Source of the DNA: JAEMQF01 sp031396305
GTDB taxonomy: Bacteria; Pseudomonadota; Gammaproteobacteria; Burkholderiales; Burkholderiaceae_C
Reading direction: 5' to 3'
Length of the DNA: 7,912 nucleotides
NCBI GenBank assembly: GCA_031396305.1
Contig: JANNKM010000387.1
Span: 1 to 7,912, forward strand
In this document: positions 1-5,626 of the stretch, in pieces
Layout of the letters: every line of letters begins with the position of its first letter
How positions within the stretch are numbered: the first letter of the stretch is position 1
Program-made: the position numbers and the translations under genes
The notes under the pieces: generated by a model
Database searches by the model: none
Told to the model about the DNA's origin: nothing
Seen by the model: the letters and a program-made list of their open reading frames with translations, nothing else

Positions 1-446
1 TCGCGGATCAGCGCCGGCAGTTCCTCGTTCAGCACCTGCGGCGTCGGGTCGCTGACGATCAGGTGGAAGGCGTAGTCCACGTGCGCGCGGCCCTCGGCGC
101 GTTGGTGGTAGTCGGCCACTGCGGCGCGCAGCGACTGGCCCTTGTGTTGCGCCGCGAACGGGATCAGCGTGGTCGTGCCGCCGCACGCCGCCGAGCGCGT
201 GCCGCTGTCGAAGCCGTCGGCCATGCGCGCCGGCGGCGGCATCGGTTGATCGAGGTGGCAGTGGGCGTCGACGCCGCCGGGGGTCACGACGCGGCCGGCG
301 GCGTCGATCTCGCGCGCACCGGCGGCCAGGGCGCTGCCCAACTGGACGATCCGCCCGCCGACGATGCCGATGTCGGCGGCGAAAGTGTCGCTGGCCGTCG
401 CCACGCGGGCATTGCGCACCACCAGGTCGAAACCAGGCAGGCTCAT
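1..446 (-). CDS. Dihydropyrimidinase/hydantoinase-like amidohydrolase, N-terminal part (cut by window edge)
   Basis: The first 148 codons are present, read leftward from ATG at 444-446; the rest lies outside the window. The start is well supported by a GGAGG Shine-Dalgarno (complement of 453-457) six bases upstream. Residues 1-55 form the small beta-sandwich opening typical of cyclic amidohydrolases (FDLVVRNARV, then GGRIVQLG). Next comes the metal-binding strand TPGGVDAHCHLDQP with the H-x-H pair at H62 and H64, then CGGTTTLIPFA at about 108-118. This order matches D-hydantoinases and dihydropyrimidinases, which hydrolyse cyclic amides such as dihydrouracil or hydantoins in the cytoplasm using two metal ions bridged by a carbamylated lysine. 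That lysine and the later histidines would lie outside the window, so activity and exact substrate cannot be judged. It is divergent from the AMDase-like gene at 757, which suggests shared control. Allantoinase or a dihydroorotase-like enzyme is an alternative. Confidence 0.88.
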   Translation of the reverse strand, partial: MSLPGFDLVVRNARVATASDTFAADIGIVGGRIVQLGSALAAGAREIDAAGRVVTPGGVDAHCHLDQPMPPPARMADGFDSGTRSAACGGTTTLIPFAAQHKGQSLRAAVADYHQRAEGRAHVDYAFHLIVSDPTPQVLNEELPALIR

Positions 447-452
447 GCGCAG

Positions 453-457
453 CCTCC
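453..457 (-). promoter_or_regulatory. Ribosome binding site of the amidohydrolase
   Basis: CCTCC on the plus strand reads GGAGG on the minus strand, six bases before the ATG at 446. It is one of the strongest Shine-Dalgarno sequences in the window and fixes the start of the leftward gene. Confidence 0.75.
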
Positions 458-613
458 GTTTTGAAACGATTCAGGGCGCTTTGCCAGGCTCGATGTTGAC
501 ATTCTGGTAGATTTCATCGCGGCTAAAGATTTGCAGGTGAATGCTTCAGATCTGTCTATGACGGGCCCAGGACTTGTGCCTTCGGTTGACTGTTGATTTG
601 GTTGAATGCTTGC

Positions 614-623
614 CTGTCGACAG
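614..623. promoter_or_regulatory. Candidate operator palindrome CTGTCGACAG
   Basis: This is a perfect 10-base palindrome in the divergent intergenic region. Its TGT...ACA core resembles the TTGT-N-ACAA style sites bound by many FadR-like GntR regulators, which is established for the family in general. Assignment to the regulator in this window is inference. Confidence 0.35.
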
Positions 624-628
624 TATCG

Positions 629-647
629 TCAACATTTTATATGTTGA
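629..647. promoter_or_regulatory. Candidate operator: 7-bp inverted repeat TCAACAT-N5-ATGTTGA
   Basis: The arms at 629-635 and 641-647 are exact reverse complements around the spacer TTTAT. The arm word ATGTTGA recurs at 493-499 and 665-671, so this looks like a binding site with extra half-sites on both sides. Its position midway between two divergent genes fits an operator better than a transcription terminator. Confidence 0.45.
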
Positions 648-756
648 ACATAGTGTTTACACTAATGTTGACAGAATTGTGAGCCTGTCATGATGCCGCG
701 ACGGCTCGTCCCGAGGGCCGCAGCCCCATCCATTCGTTTCGCTGACCCAACCTCCC

Positions 757-1482
757 ATGGACCGCACTTTCCGCCTGGGCGTCCTGACGCCCTCCTCGAA
801 TACCGCGCTCGAACCGCTGACCAGCGCGCTTGCAGCAACCGTGCCCGGCTGCAGCGCACATTTCTCGCGCTTCAAGGTCACCGAGATCTCGCTGTCGGCG
901 CAGGCACTCGGCCAGTTCGACGACAGCAAGATCCTCGCGGCCGCCGAACTGCTGGCCGACGCGAAGGTCGATGTGATCGCCTGGAGCGGAACCTCGTCGG
1001 GTTGGCTCGGTTTCGACGCCGACCGGCGCCTCGTCGAGCGCATCAACGACCGCACCGGGATTGCGGCGACCACTGCGGTGCTGGCGCTCAACGAATTGCT
1101 GGCGTTGCGCGACATCCGCAGTCTGGCGCTCGTGACACCCTACACCGGCGACGTGCAGCAGCGCATCGTCGACAACTACGCGAAGCTCGGCATCGACGTC
1201 GTGGCCGAGCGCCACCTGGACATCTGCGTGAACCACGATTTCGCGCTCGTCGACCCCGAACGGCTGCGCACGCTGATGCGCGAAGTCGCCGGCGCACGAC
1301 CGCAGGCGATCACGACGTTCTGCACGAATCTGCACGCCGCGCGGCTCGCCGATGCCGTGGAGGCCGAACTCGACATCCCGCTGCTCGACACCGTCAGCAC
1401 GACGGTGTGGGGCGCGCTGCGCGCGGCCGGCGCCGATCCGGCGGCCGTGCACGGCTGGGGGCGGCTGTTCGGCTGGCACTGA
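757..1482 (+). CDS. Arylmalonate decarboxylase / maleate isomerase superfamily protein (Asp/Glu racemase fold)
   Basis: 241 aa, the usual length for this superfamily, whose members decarboxylate, isomerise or racemise small carboxylic acids through catalytic cysteines. The start opens with GVLTPSSNT (residues 8-16), like maleate isomerases. The first catalytic-cysteine position is not cysteine: the loop reads SGTSSGWLG with G78-T79-S80. The second is kept as C189 in TTFCTNL. Y129 sits in VTPYTGDV, and the protein ends in GWGRLF. From memory of Bordetella arylmalonate decarboxylase (G74, T75, S76, Y126, C188 and a GYGRLF end), the arrangement matches that enzyme's dioxyanion hole and lone cysteine. 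I infer decarboxylase-type rather than two-cysteine racemase chemistry. The substrate is unknown; EutA-like and maleate-isomerase-like roles remain possible. No clear Shine-Dalgarno precedes the ATG. It is divergent from the amidohydrolase and followed by the GntR gene after 143 bases. Confidence 0.85.
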   Translation: MDRTFRLGVLTPSSNTALEPLTSALAATVPGCSAHFSRFKVTEISLSAQALGQFDDSKILAAAELLADAKVDVIAWSGTSSGWLGFDADRRLVERINDRTGIAATTAVLALNELLALRDIRSLALVTPYTGDVQQRIVDNYAKLGIDVVAERHLDICVNHDFALVDPERLRTLMREVAGARPQAITTFCTNLHAARLADAVEAELDIPLLDTVSTTVWGALRAAGADPAAVHGWGRLFGWH

Positions 1483-1531
1483 GCGTGGCCAAGCGCTCGG
1501 CTCACGGCACGGCAAGAGCACAGCCTCTGCC

Positions 1532-1537
1532 TACAAT
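1532..1537 (+). promoter_or_regulatory. Likely -10 box (TACAAT) of the GntR gene promoter
   Basis: TACAAT matches the sigma-70 -10 consensus at five of six positions and sits in an otherwise GC-rich gap between the AMDase-like gene and the regulator gene. The region 17 bases upstream has no good TTGACA match. It would start transcription near 1544, giving a leader of about 80 bases before ATG 1626. Confidence 0.4.
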
Positions 1538-1592
1538 CCGGTCGCCCCGCGTCTCGCCGGGTCTTGGCGACCGGCCGGCGGGAATGCCGGCC
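1538..1592 (+). other. Two GC-rich inverted repeats in the leader upstream of the GntR gene
   Basis: CCGGTCGCC (1538-1546) is repeated in inverse as GGCGACCGG (1566-1574), a perfect 9-bp stem with 19 bases between. Overlapping its right arm, GGCCGGC (1573-1579) pairs with GCCGGCC (1586-1592) around a 6-base loop. The two share bases 1573-1574, so in full they compete. There is no T-run afterwards, so a standard intrinsic terminator is not supported. They may act as a terminator-like block after the AMDase-like gene or as leader structure of the regulator mRNA. Confidence 0.4.
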
Positions 1593-1625
1593 GAGGATCC
1601 CCTGTCGCATCTGAGCCCGTCCCCC

Positions 1626-2339
1626 ATGCCGACTTCACGCGCGCGCAAGTCCCCCGTGTCCGTTCGCCTCGAGCGCGAGAACCTGCACGACGAGATCTAC
1701 GAGAAGATCTACGTCGCCATCCTCGAACACCGGCTGCTGCCCGGCACCAAGCTCGTCGAGGAACGCCTGGCCGAGATCTTCGCGGTCAGCCGCGCTCGCG
1801 TGCGCGAGGTCCTGGCGCGGCTGGCACACGAGCAGATCGTCGAGTTGATCCCGCAGCGCGGCGCCTATGTGGCCAAGCCTTCGATCGAGCAGGCGATGGA
1901 CGTCTTCGAGGCGCGCCGCCTGATCGAGCCGGCAGTCCTGCGCCGCTTGATCGGAACCTTGACACCGGAGCGCATCGCGCGTCTGCGCCAGCACCATGCC
2001 CTCGAGCAGGACGCCCGGCGGCGCGACGACAAGCGCGCCATCGTGCGCCTGTCGGGTGAGTTCCACGCGTTGCTCGCCGAACAGGCGGGCAACTCTGCGC
2101 TCACGCGCCAGATGCGCGAGCTGTCCACGCTGACATGCCTGATCATCGTGCTCTACGACGCACCCACGGCCTCCACGTGCCGGGCCGACGAGCACTCCGA
2201 AATCATCGAGGCGATCGCGCACCGCGACGTCGCGCAGGCCGAGACGCTGATGCTCGCGCACCTGGAGCATATCGAGAGCAGTCTCAGGCTGGAACCGACG
2301 AGCGAAGAAGTCGACCTCGAGGCGATCTTCAAGTCCTGA
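1626..2339 (+). CDS. GntR-family transcriptional regulator, FCD (FadR/VanR-like) subfamily
   Basis: 237 aa, normal length for the subfamily. Residues about 17-85 are the winged helix-turn-helix: LHDEIYEKIYVAILEHRLLPG, then a recognition region SRARVREVLARL (55-66) and the wing LIPQRGAYV. Residues about 90-220 are the all-helical FCD ligand domain (DVFEARRLIEP at 92-102). The usual metal-binding set appears present: D92, H147 (GEFH), H190 (DEHSEII) and H212. FCD regulators bind small organic acids, often through this metal, and control adjacent catabolic genes. The gene probably controls the neighbours, perhaps through the sites at 614-647. An in-frame ATG at 1584 would add 14 residues, but it lies in the loop of a hairpin, so ATG 1626 is preferred; neither start has a strong Shine-Dalgarno. 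Confidence 0.9.
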   Translation: MPTSRARKSPVSVRLERENLHDEIYEKIYVAILEHRLLPGTKLVEERLAEIFAVSRARVREVLARLAHEQIVELIPQRGAYVAKPSIEQAMDVFEARRLIEPAVLRRLIGTLTPERIARLRQHHALEQDARRRDDKRAIVRLSGEFHALLAEQAGNSALTRQMRELSTLTCLIIVLYDAPTASTCRADEHSEIIEAIAHRDVAQAETLMLAHLEHIESSLRLEPTSEEVDLEAIFKS

Positions 2340-2417
2340 ACCAGCCGTCGGGGTGCGGCAATCCTGCACCTGCGCATCGATCACCCCTGCGAGGCTGAGC
2401 GGCGAAGTTGAAGGTCC

Positions 2418-2442
2418 GCTGTTCGCCGTGTTGGCGAACGGC
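2418..2442. promoter_or_regulatory. Inverted repeat overlapping the likely -35 box of the MetE-like gene
   Basis: GTTCGCC (2421-2427) and GGCGAAC (2433-2439) are exact reverse complements around GTGTT. The stem extends to ten pairs (2418-2442) if one G-T pair is allowed. The right arm overlaps TTGGCG at 2431-2436, a candidate -35 box. It could be an operator, or a terminator hairpin for the GntR gene; no T-run follows, which slightly favours an operator. Confidence 0.4.
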
Positions 2443-2459
2443 CGGAACTTGGGTAGCAT
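2431..2459 (+). promoter_or_regulatory. Candidate promoter of the MetE-like gene
   Basis: TTGGCG (2431-2436) and TAGCAT (2454-2459) are separated by exactly 17 bases, each matching the sigma-70 consensus at four of six positions. Transcription would begin near 2466, giving a leader of about 30 bases. The match is moderate and read-through from the GntR gene is also possible. Confidence 0.35.
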
Positions 2460-2496
2460 CATTCCTCACCAGTCAGTTAATTCAAGACGATTGCCC

Positions 2497-3501
2497 ATGG
2501 CCCGAATCAAGACCACCGTCGTCGGTTCCTACCCGGTCCCCGACTGGCTGATCGCGAACCCCTCCGAGCAGGCCTTGCTCGACGCCACCCGTGTCGTCAT
2601 CGGCACGCAAGAGCAGGCCGGCGTCGACGTGGTGTGCGACGGCGAGCTCTATCGCTTCGACATCAATCACCCCGAGACGAACGGGATGATCGAATACTTC
2701 GTGCGGCCGATGGACGGCATCACGCAGCGCTTCTCGTTCGACGACCTGATCGCCTATCGCGCGAAGAGCGGCATGAAGTTCCGCACCCGCCCGCCCGGCA
2801 CCGTGATCGGCCCCATCGGCCACGGCAGCCTCGACCTGCCGCTGGCCTGTGCGCGTGCGAAGGCACTCGCCACACACACGTTCAAGTTCACCGTGACCGG
2901 TCCGCACATGCTGGCCAAGACCCTGATCGACAAGCACTACGGTGACACCGCAGCGCTGGCGCACGCGATCGCCGACGCACTGGCGGCGCAGGTTCGGCAC
3001 CTCGACGCCGACGTCGTGCAACTCGACGAAGCGAACCTGCCGGGGCATCCGCATGAGTGGGAGTGGGCCGCGTCGGCGATGAACCGGGTGCTCGACGCGG
3101 TTCGCGGCACGCCGGCGGTGCACCTGTGCTTCGGCAACTATGGCGGGCAGACGGTGCAAAAGGGCAGCTGGGACCAGTTGATGAACTACCTGAACGCGCT
3201 GCACGCCGACCACGTGGTGCTCGAGTGCGCGCACCGGCCGGCCGACGAGCTGCGCGCGTTCAAGGACCTCAGGCCCGAGATCGGCTTTGGCCTCGGTGTC
3301 GTCGACATCAAGGCGACCGATGTCGAAAGCGCCGACCAGGTGGCGCGCGCGATCGAACGCGCCGAAACCATCCTCGGCGCCGGGCGCGTGCGCTATATCC
3401 ACCCCGACTGCGGGTTCTGGATGCTCAAGCGCGGAATCGCCGATGCGAAGATGCGCGCGCTGCGCCTCGGGCGCGATCGCTTCGAAGGAATCAGCGCATG
3501 A
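2497..3501 (+). CDS. Short cobalamin-independent methionine synthase (MetE core)-family zinc methyltransferase
   Basis: 334 aa from ATG 2497, about the size of the MetE catalytic C-terminal half alone; full MetE is about 750 aa. It opens with TTVVGSYPVP (6-15), the family's start motif. The zinc site is intact: H209-x-C211 (VHLCFGN), E253 (VVLECAH) and C305 (HPDCGF), with the acidic motif QLDEAN at 175-180. Relatives move a methyl or alkyl group to or from a thiol. The short family includes archaeal core MetE, bacterial MesD and the epoxyalkane:coenzyme M transferase, so methionine synthesis is only one option. The absence of the N-terminal half argues against ordinary polyglutamyl-folate-dependent MetE. 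A MesX-type partner (DUF1852) is not seen nearby. The neighbouring catabolic genes suggest a methyl transfer or demethylation in breakdown of a small molecule (inference). An in-frame extension to 2353 has no family support. Confidence 0.85.
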   Translation: MARIKTTVVGSYPVPDWLIANPSEQALLDATRVVIGTQEQAGVDVVCDGELYRFDINHPETNGMIEYFVRPMDGITQRFSFDDLIAYRAKSGMKFRTRPPGTVIGPIGHGSLDLPLACARAKALATHTFKFTVTGPHMLAKTLIDKHYGDTAALAHAIADALAAQVRHLDADVVQLDEANLPGHPHEWEWAASAMNRVLDAVRGTPAVHLCFGNYGGQTVQKGSWDQLMNYLNALHADHVVLECAHRPADELRAFKDLRPEIGFGLGVVDIKATDVESADQVARAIERAETILGAGRVRYIHPDCGFWMLKRGIADAKMRALRLGRDRFEGISA

Positions 3502-3623
3502 CAGCCCCCCGGACTCGGCGCAGCGAGTCCGCGCTAGGACCACGAGGGGGCCCTGCGACGCCCTTGGGGTCAATGGCCCTCGGGAGCGGCCCGTCGTTTC
3601 CTTGTGAGGCGTGAAAGGCCACG
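3502..3623 (+). repeat. GC-rich intergenic element with hairpins, possibly a dispersed repeat
   Basis: This 122-base gap lies between two genes that otherwise look like one operon. GGACTCG (3511-3517) pairs exactly with CGAGTCC (3524-3530) around a 6-base loop. A second possible pairing is GGGCC (3548-3552) with GGCCC (3575-3579), and GAC-CCC/GGG-GTC lies between them. No open reading frame here looks real. The style resembles intergenic repeats seen in Burkholderiales genomes, but one window cannot show repetition. The end of the gap carries the GAAAGG ribosome binding site at 3613-3618. Confidence 0.4.
3613..3618 (+). promoter_or_regulatory. Ribosome binding site of the epimerase-like gene
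   Basis: GAAAGG lies five bases before ATG 3624 and fixes this start over downstream methionines. Confidence 0.5.
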
Positions 3624-4664
3624 ATGTCGACACTGCCGAAATCCTTCGAAGACGCCGAAGCGCTCGAGACCTTCATGAGCGAGCCCACACCCGGGCTGAT
3701 CGCCGACCTCGAACGCGTCGACGGCGACATCATGGTGCTGGGTGTGGGCGGCAAGATGGGCCCAACGCACGCGCGTTTGGCGCGCCGTGCGGCACCGCGC
3801 AAACGGATCATCGGCGTCGCGCGGTTCAGCGCCCCCGGGCTGAAGGGCATGCTCGAGCGCCATGGCGTCGAGTGCATCGAATGCGACCTTCTCGATCGGC
3901 GCGCTCTCGAGCGTCTGCCCAACGTCACCGAGGGCGTGCGCAACCTGGTGTTCATGGCCGGGCACAAATTCGGCGCCGCGGGCAACGCGTCGCTCACCTG
4001 GATGATGAACGTCGGCGTGCCGATGATGGTGGCCGAGACCTTCCGCGAGATGCGCATCGTCGTGTTCTCCACGGCTTGCGTCTACCCGTTCGTTCCGGTC
4101 GACGGCCCGGGTGCCGACGAATCGACGCCGGCGACGCCGCCGCCCGGCGACTACGCCAACTCCTGTGTCGGCCGCGAGCGCATGTTCGAATACGGGTCGA
4201 ACACCTACGGCACGCCGGGGCGATTGGTGCGGCTGTCCTACGCGATCGACATGCGCTACGGCGTGCTCCACGACGTGGCGAGCAGCGTCTTCGCCGGGAC
4301 GCCGGTCGACCTGACGATGGGCCACGCCGACGTGATCTGGCAAGGCGACGCCAACGAGCAGGCGCTGCGCCTGCTCGCCCACTGCACCACGCCGACGACG
4401 CCGATCAACGTGACCGGCGCGCGCCACACCAGCGTGCGCTGGCTGGCGGGCGAGTTCGGCCGCCGCTTCGGCCGCGCGCCGCTGCTCACCGGGCAGGAAG
4501 CGCCGACCGCCTGGCTGGAAGACACGACGCAGGCGCAGGCGCTGTTCGGAGCGCCTCGTGTGCCGATCGAGACGATGATCGACTGGGTCGCCGACTGGGT
4601 GCAGCGCGGCGGGCCGAGCCTGGGCAAGCCGACGCACTTCTCGACGCGCGATGGGAAGTACTGA
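3624..4664 (+). CDS. NAD-dependent epimerase/dehydratase-like (extended SDR) protein with altered active site
   Basis: 346 aa. After a 35-residue lead comes a Rossmann core: IMVLGVGGKMGP, with a glycine motif G40-x-G42-G43-x-x-G46 for NAD(P). IIGVARF (62-68) follows as the second strand, D88 as a likely acidic residue, and LVFMAGHKFG (108-117). The active-site strand FSTACVY (148-154) is followed by DYANSCVGRE: Y177 is kept, but the usual YxxxK lysine is C181, with E185 still in place. The C-terminal half (about 205-346) is the variable substrate domain of extended SDRs, ending THFSTRDGKY. Family members act on nucleotide sugars or similar keto/hydroxy substrates in the cytoplasm. Without the lysine, normal oxidoreductase chemistry is uncertain. 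It may have a different mechanism or be an NAD-binding partner of the MetE-like protein encoded just upstream. The start has a good ribosome site, and the gene overlaps the GNAT gene by 14 bases. Confidence 0.82.
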   Translation: MSTLPKSFEDAEALETFMSEPTPGLIADLERVDGDIMVLGVGGKMGPTHARLARRAAPRKRIIGVARFSAPGLKGMLERHGVECIECDLLDRRALERLPNVTEGVRNLVFMAGHKFGAAGNASLTWMMNVGVPMMVAETFREMRIVVFSTACVYPFVPVDGPGADESTPATPPPGDYANSCVGRERMFEYGSNTYGTPGRLVRLSYAIDMRYGVLHDVASSVFAGTPVDLTMGHADVIWQGDANEQALRLLAHCTTPTTPINVTGARHTSVRWLAGEFGRRFGRAPLLTGQEAPTAWLEDTTQAQALFGAPRVPIETMIDWVADWVQRGGPSLGKPTHFSTRDGKY

Positions 4665-5601
4665 GCCCGGACCGAGCCAGTGCCTGCGCACTGGCGAGTG
4701 CCAGGCGTTGGCCCCGGAGCCTGCATGCGCCGGGGCTGAGCCCGCGCCGATCGAACCCCTGACGACGAGCGACCTTGCCGGCGCATTGCGCCTGTCGGCA
4801 GCGGCGCACTGGAATCAGAACGAAGCCGACTGGCGCGCCATGCTTGCGCTGGGGCAGGGCTGGGCCATCCACGCCCGCGACGACGCCGGGAATCAGCGGC
4901 TCGCCGCATCCACCGTGGTGCTGCCCTACGGCGCCTTTGCATGGGTCAGCATGGTGCTGGTGCTGCCCGAGTTCCGGCGCCGCGGCTATGCGACGCAGTT
5001 GCTGCGCCACGCGCTCGCGCAACTGGCGGCGCGCGGCACGGCGGCGGTCCTCGACGCGACGCCCGCCGGCCACGCGGTGTACCTGCAGGAAGGATTTCGC
5101 GACACCTGGGGCTTCGCACGCTACCGGCGCGACGGGCACAGCGGCGGCACCGCCGAGCTGCCCGGCCGGTTCGCGTCGCGCCCCTTGCGCGAAAGCGACT
5201 GGCCAGCCATCGCCGCGCTCGACGCGCCGGCCTTCGGTGCCGACCGCCTGCCGCTGCTGCGAACGCTCGCCGCGCGCCTGCCGGCGGCGGCGCGCGTGAT
5301 CGAACAGGGTGGCCGCGTGCGCGGCTTCGGGTTCGGCCGCGACGGCCGCGAGGCGAGCCAGGTCGGCCCGCTGCTCGCCGACGACATTGGCACGGCGACG
5401 AGCCTGCTCGGCGATGTACTGAGCACACTGCCGGGACCGGTGTTCGTCGACCTGCTCGACAGCCACAAGGCCCTGCTGCCCTGGCTGCGGCAGCAGGGAT
5501 TCAGCTTTCAGCGACCGTTCACGCGCATGGTGCACGGAGCGCCGAGTGCTCCCGGCAACGCATCGGCGATCGTGCTGGCCGCGGGCCCGGAACTCGGTTG
5601 A
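4651..5601 (+). CDS. Two-domain GNAT-family N-acetyltransferase
   Basis: 316 aa from ATG 4651, which overlaps the end of the epimerase-like gene by 14 bases and suggests translational coupling. Residues about 34-150 are a GNAT domain with the acetyl-CoA motif VLPEFRRRGYATQLL (104-118; R109, R110, R111, G112, A114) and the later ATPAG-VYLQEGF block (136-149). Residues about 165-300 form a second, diverged acetyltransferase-like domain (RPLRESDW, SQVGPLLADD, WLRQQGFSFQRPFTRM), as in the class with an Acetyltransf_18-type C-terminal half. Such enzymes acetylate amines of small molecules or proteins; the substrate is unknown. Residues 1-33 are Pro/Ala/Cys-rich and not domain-like, and their DNA carries two strong hairpins, so the true start may be later; TTG 4708 is the only in-frame option I would consider. 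It converges on the binding-protein gene 25 bases downstream. Confidence 0.8.
   Translation: MGSTEPGPSQCLRTGECQALAPEPACAGAEPAPIEPLTTSDLAGALRLSAAAHWNQNEADWRAMLALGQGWAIHARDDAGNQRLAASTVVLPYGAFAWVSMVLVLPEFRRRGYATQLLRHALAQLAARGTAAVLDATPAGHAVYLQEGFRDTWGFARYRRDGHSGGTAELPGRFASRPLRESDWPAIAALDAPAFGADRLPLLRTLAARLPAAARVIEQGGRVRGFGFGRDGREASQVGPLLADDIGTATSLLGDVLSTLPGPVFVDLLDSHKALLPWLRQQGFSFQRPFTRMVHGAPSAPGNASAIVLAAGPELG
4676..4736 (+). other. Two strong inverted repeats at the epimerase/GNAT junction
   Basis: GCCAGTGC (4676-4683) and GCACTGGC (4688-4695) form a perfect 8-bp stem with a 4-base loop. GCCCCGG (4711-4717) and CCGGGGC (4730-4736) form a 7-bp stem. They begin 12 bases after the epimerase-like stop codon and lie inside the odd N-terminal stretch of the GNAT reading frame. 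They look more like intergenic structure (attenuator, transcript-end stabiliser or terminator without a T-run) than coding sequence. Confidence 0.45.
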
Positions 5602-5604
5602 TGT

Positions 5605-5622
5605 GCGCCGGGCGCGCGGCGC
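5605..5622. terminator. Weak candidate hairpin between convergent genes
   Basis: GCGCC (5605-5609) can pair with GGCGC (5618-5622) across an 8-base loop in the 25-base gap between the convergent GNAT and binding-protein genes. The stem is short and no T-run follows on either strand, so termination here is only a suggestion from position. Confidence 0.25.
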
Positions 5623-5626
5623 CTGC

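Larger units (their letters stand above)
447..756. promoter_or_regulatory. Divergent regulatory region with clustered GTTGA half-sites
   Basis: This 310-base gap separates the leftward amidohydrolase from the rightward AMDase-like gene and holds no gene that I can support. Its middle part (about 480-690) is clearly AT-richer than the flanking genes. It contains six forward GTTGA words (starting at 495, 585, 592, 601, 643 and 667) and one reverse copy (TCAAC at 629-633). Two exact palindromic elements are present: CTGTCGACAG at 614-623 and TCAACAT/ATGTTGA arms at 629-647. ATGTTGACA occurs twice (493-501 and 665-673), and the second copy includes a perfect TTGACA -35 hexamer at 668-673, although no good -10 follows at the ideal distance. 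I infer operators for a regulator controlling both genes, possibly the FCD GntR protein encoded at 1626, but no binding site of that exact protein is known to me. Confidence 0.55.

Noticed and set aside
63..464. Plus-strand frame of 133 codons over the amidohydrolase start
   Set aside because: The minus strand carries a GGAGG site, start codon and the HxH metal motif; the plus frame is an Ala/Arg-rich shadow.
585..605. Short tandem GTTGA words as the start of a CRISPR array or satellite repeat
   Set aside because: The words are only five bases long, irregularly spaced and in both orientations, which fits regulator half-sites rather than repeat-spacer structure.
757..1482. Annotation as a hydantoin or aspartate/glutamate racemase
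   Set aside because: Those enzymes need two catalytic cysteines; only the second is present here, and the surrounding residues match arylmalonate decarboxylase better.
690..1625. Plus-strand open frame continuous with the GntR gene, giving a 549-residue reading
   Set aside because: The part before 1584 overlaps the AMDase-like gene in another frame and has Arg/Ala-rich, domain-free translation. Only the GntR portion has family motifs.
2340..2496. Riboswitch (SAM or cobalamin) ahead of the MetE-like gene
   Set aside because: The gap is only 157 bases with one simple hairpin, and I see no multi-helix core or conserved box of either class.
2482..3633. Minus-strand frame of 383 codons opposite the MetE-like gene
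   Set aside because: It is a GC-bias shadow: the translation is rich in Arg, Val, Asp and His with no recognisable motif, while the plus strand encodes all zinc ligands.
3570..4691. Minus-strand frame of 373 codons opposite the epimerase-like gene
   Set aside because: It has a low-complexity, Arg/His-rich translation and no ribosome site; the plus-strand protein has a clear Rossmann fold.
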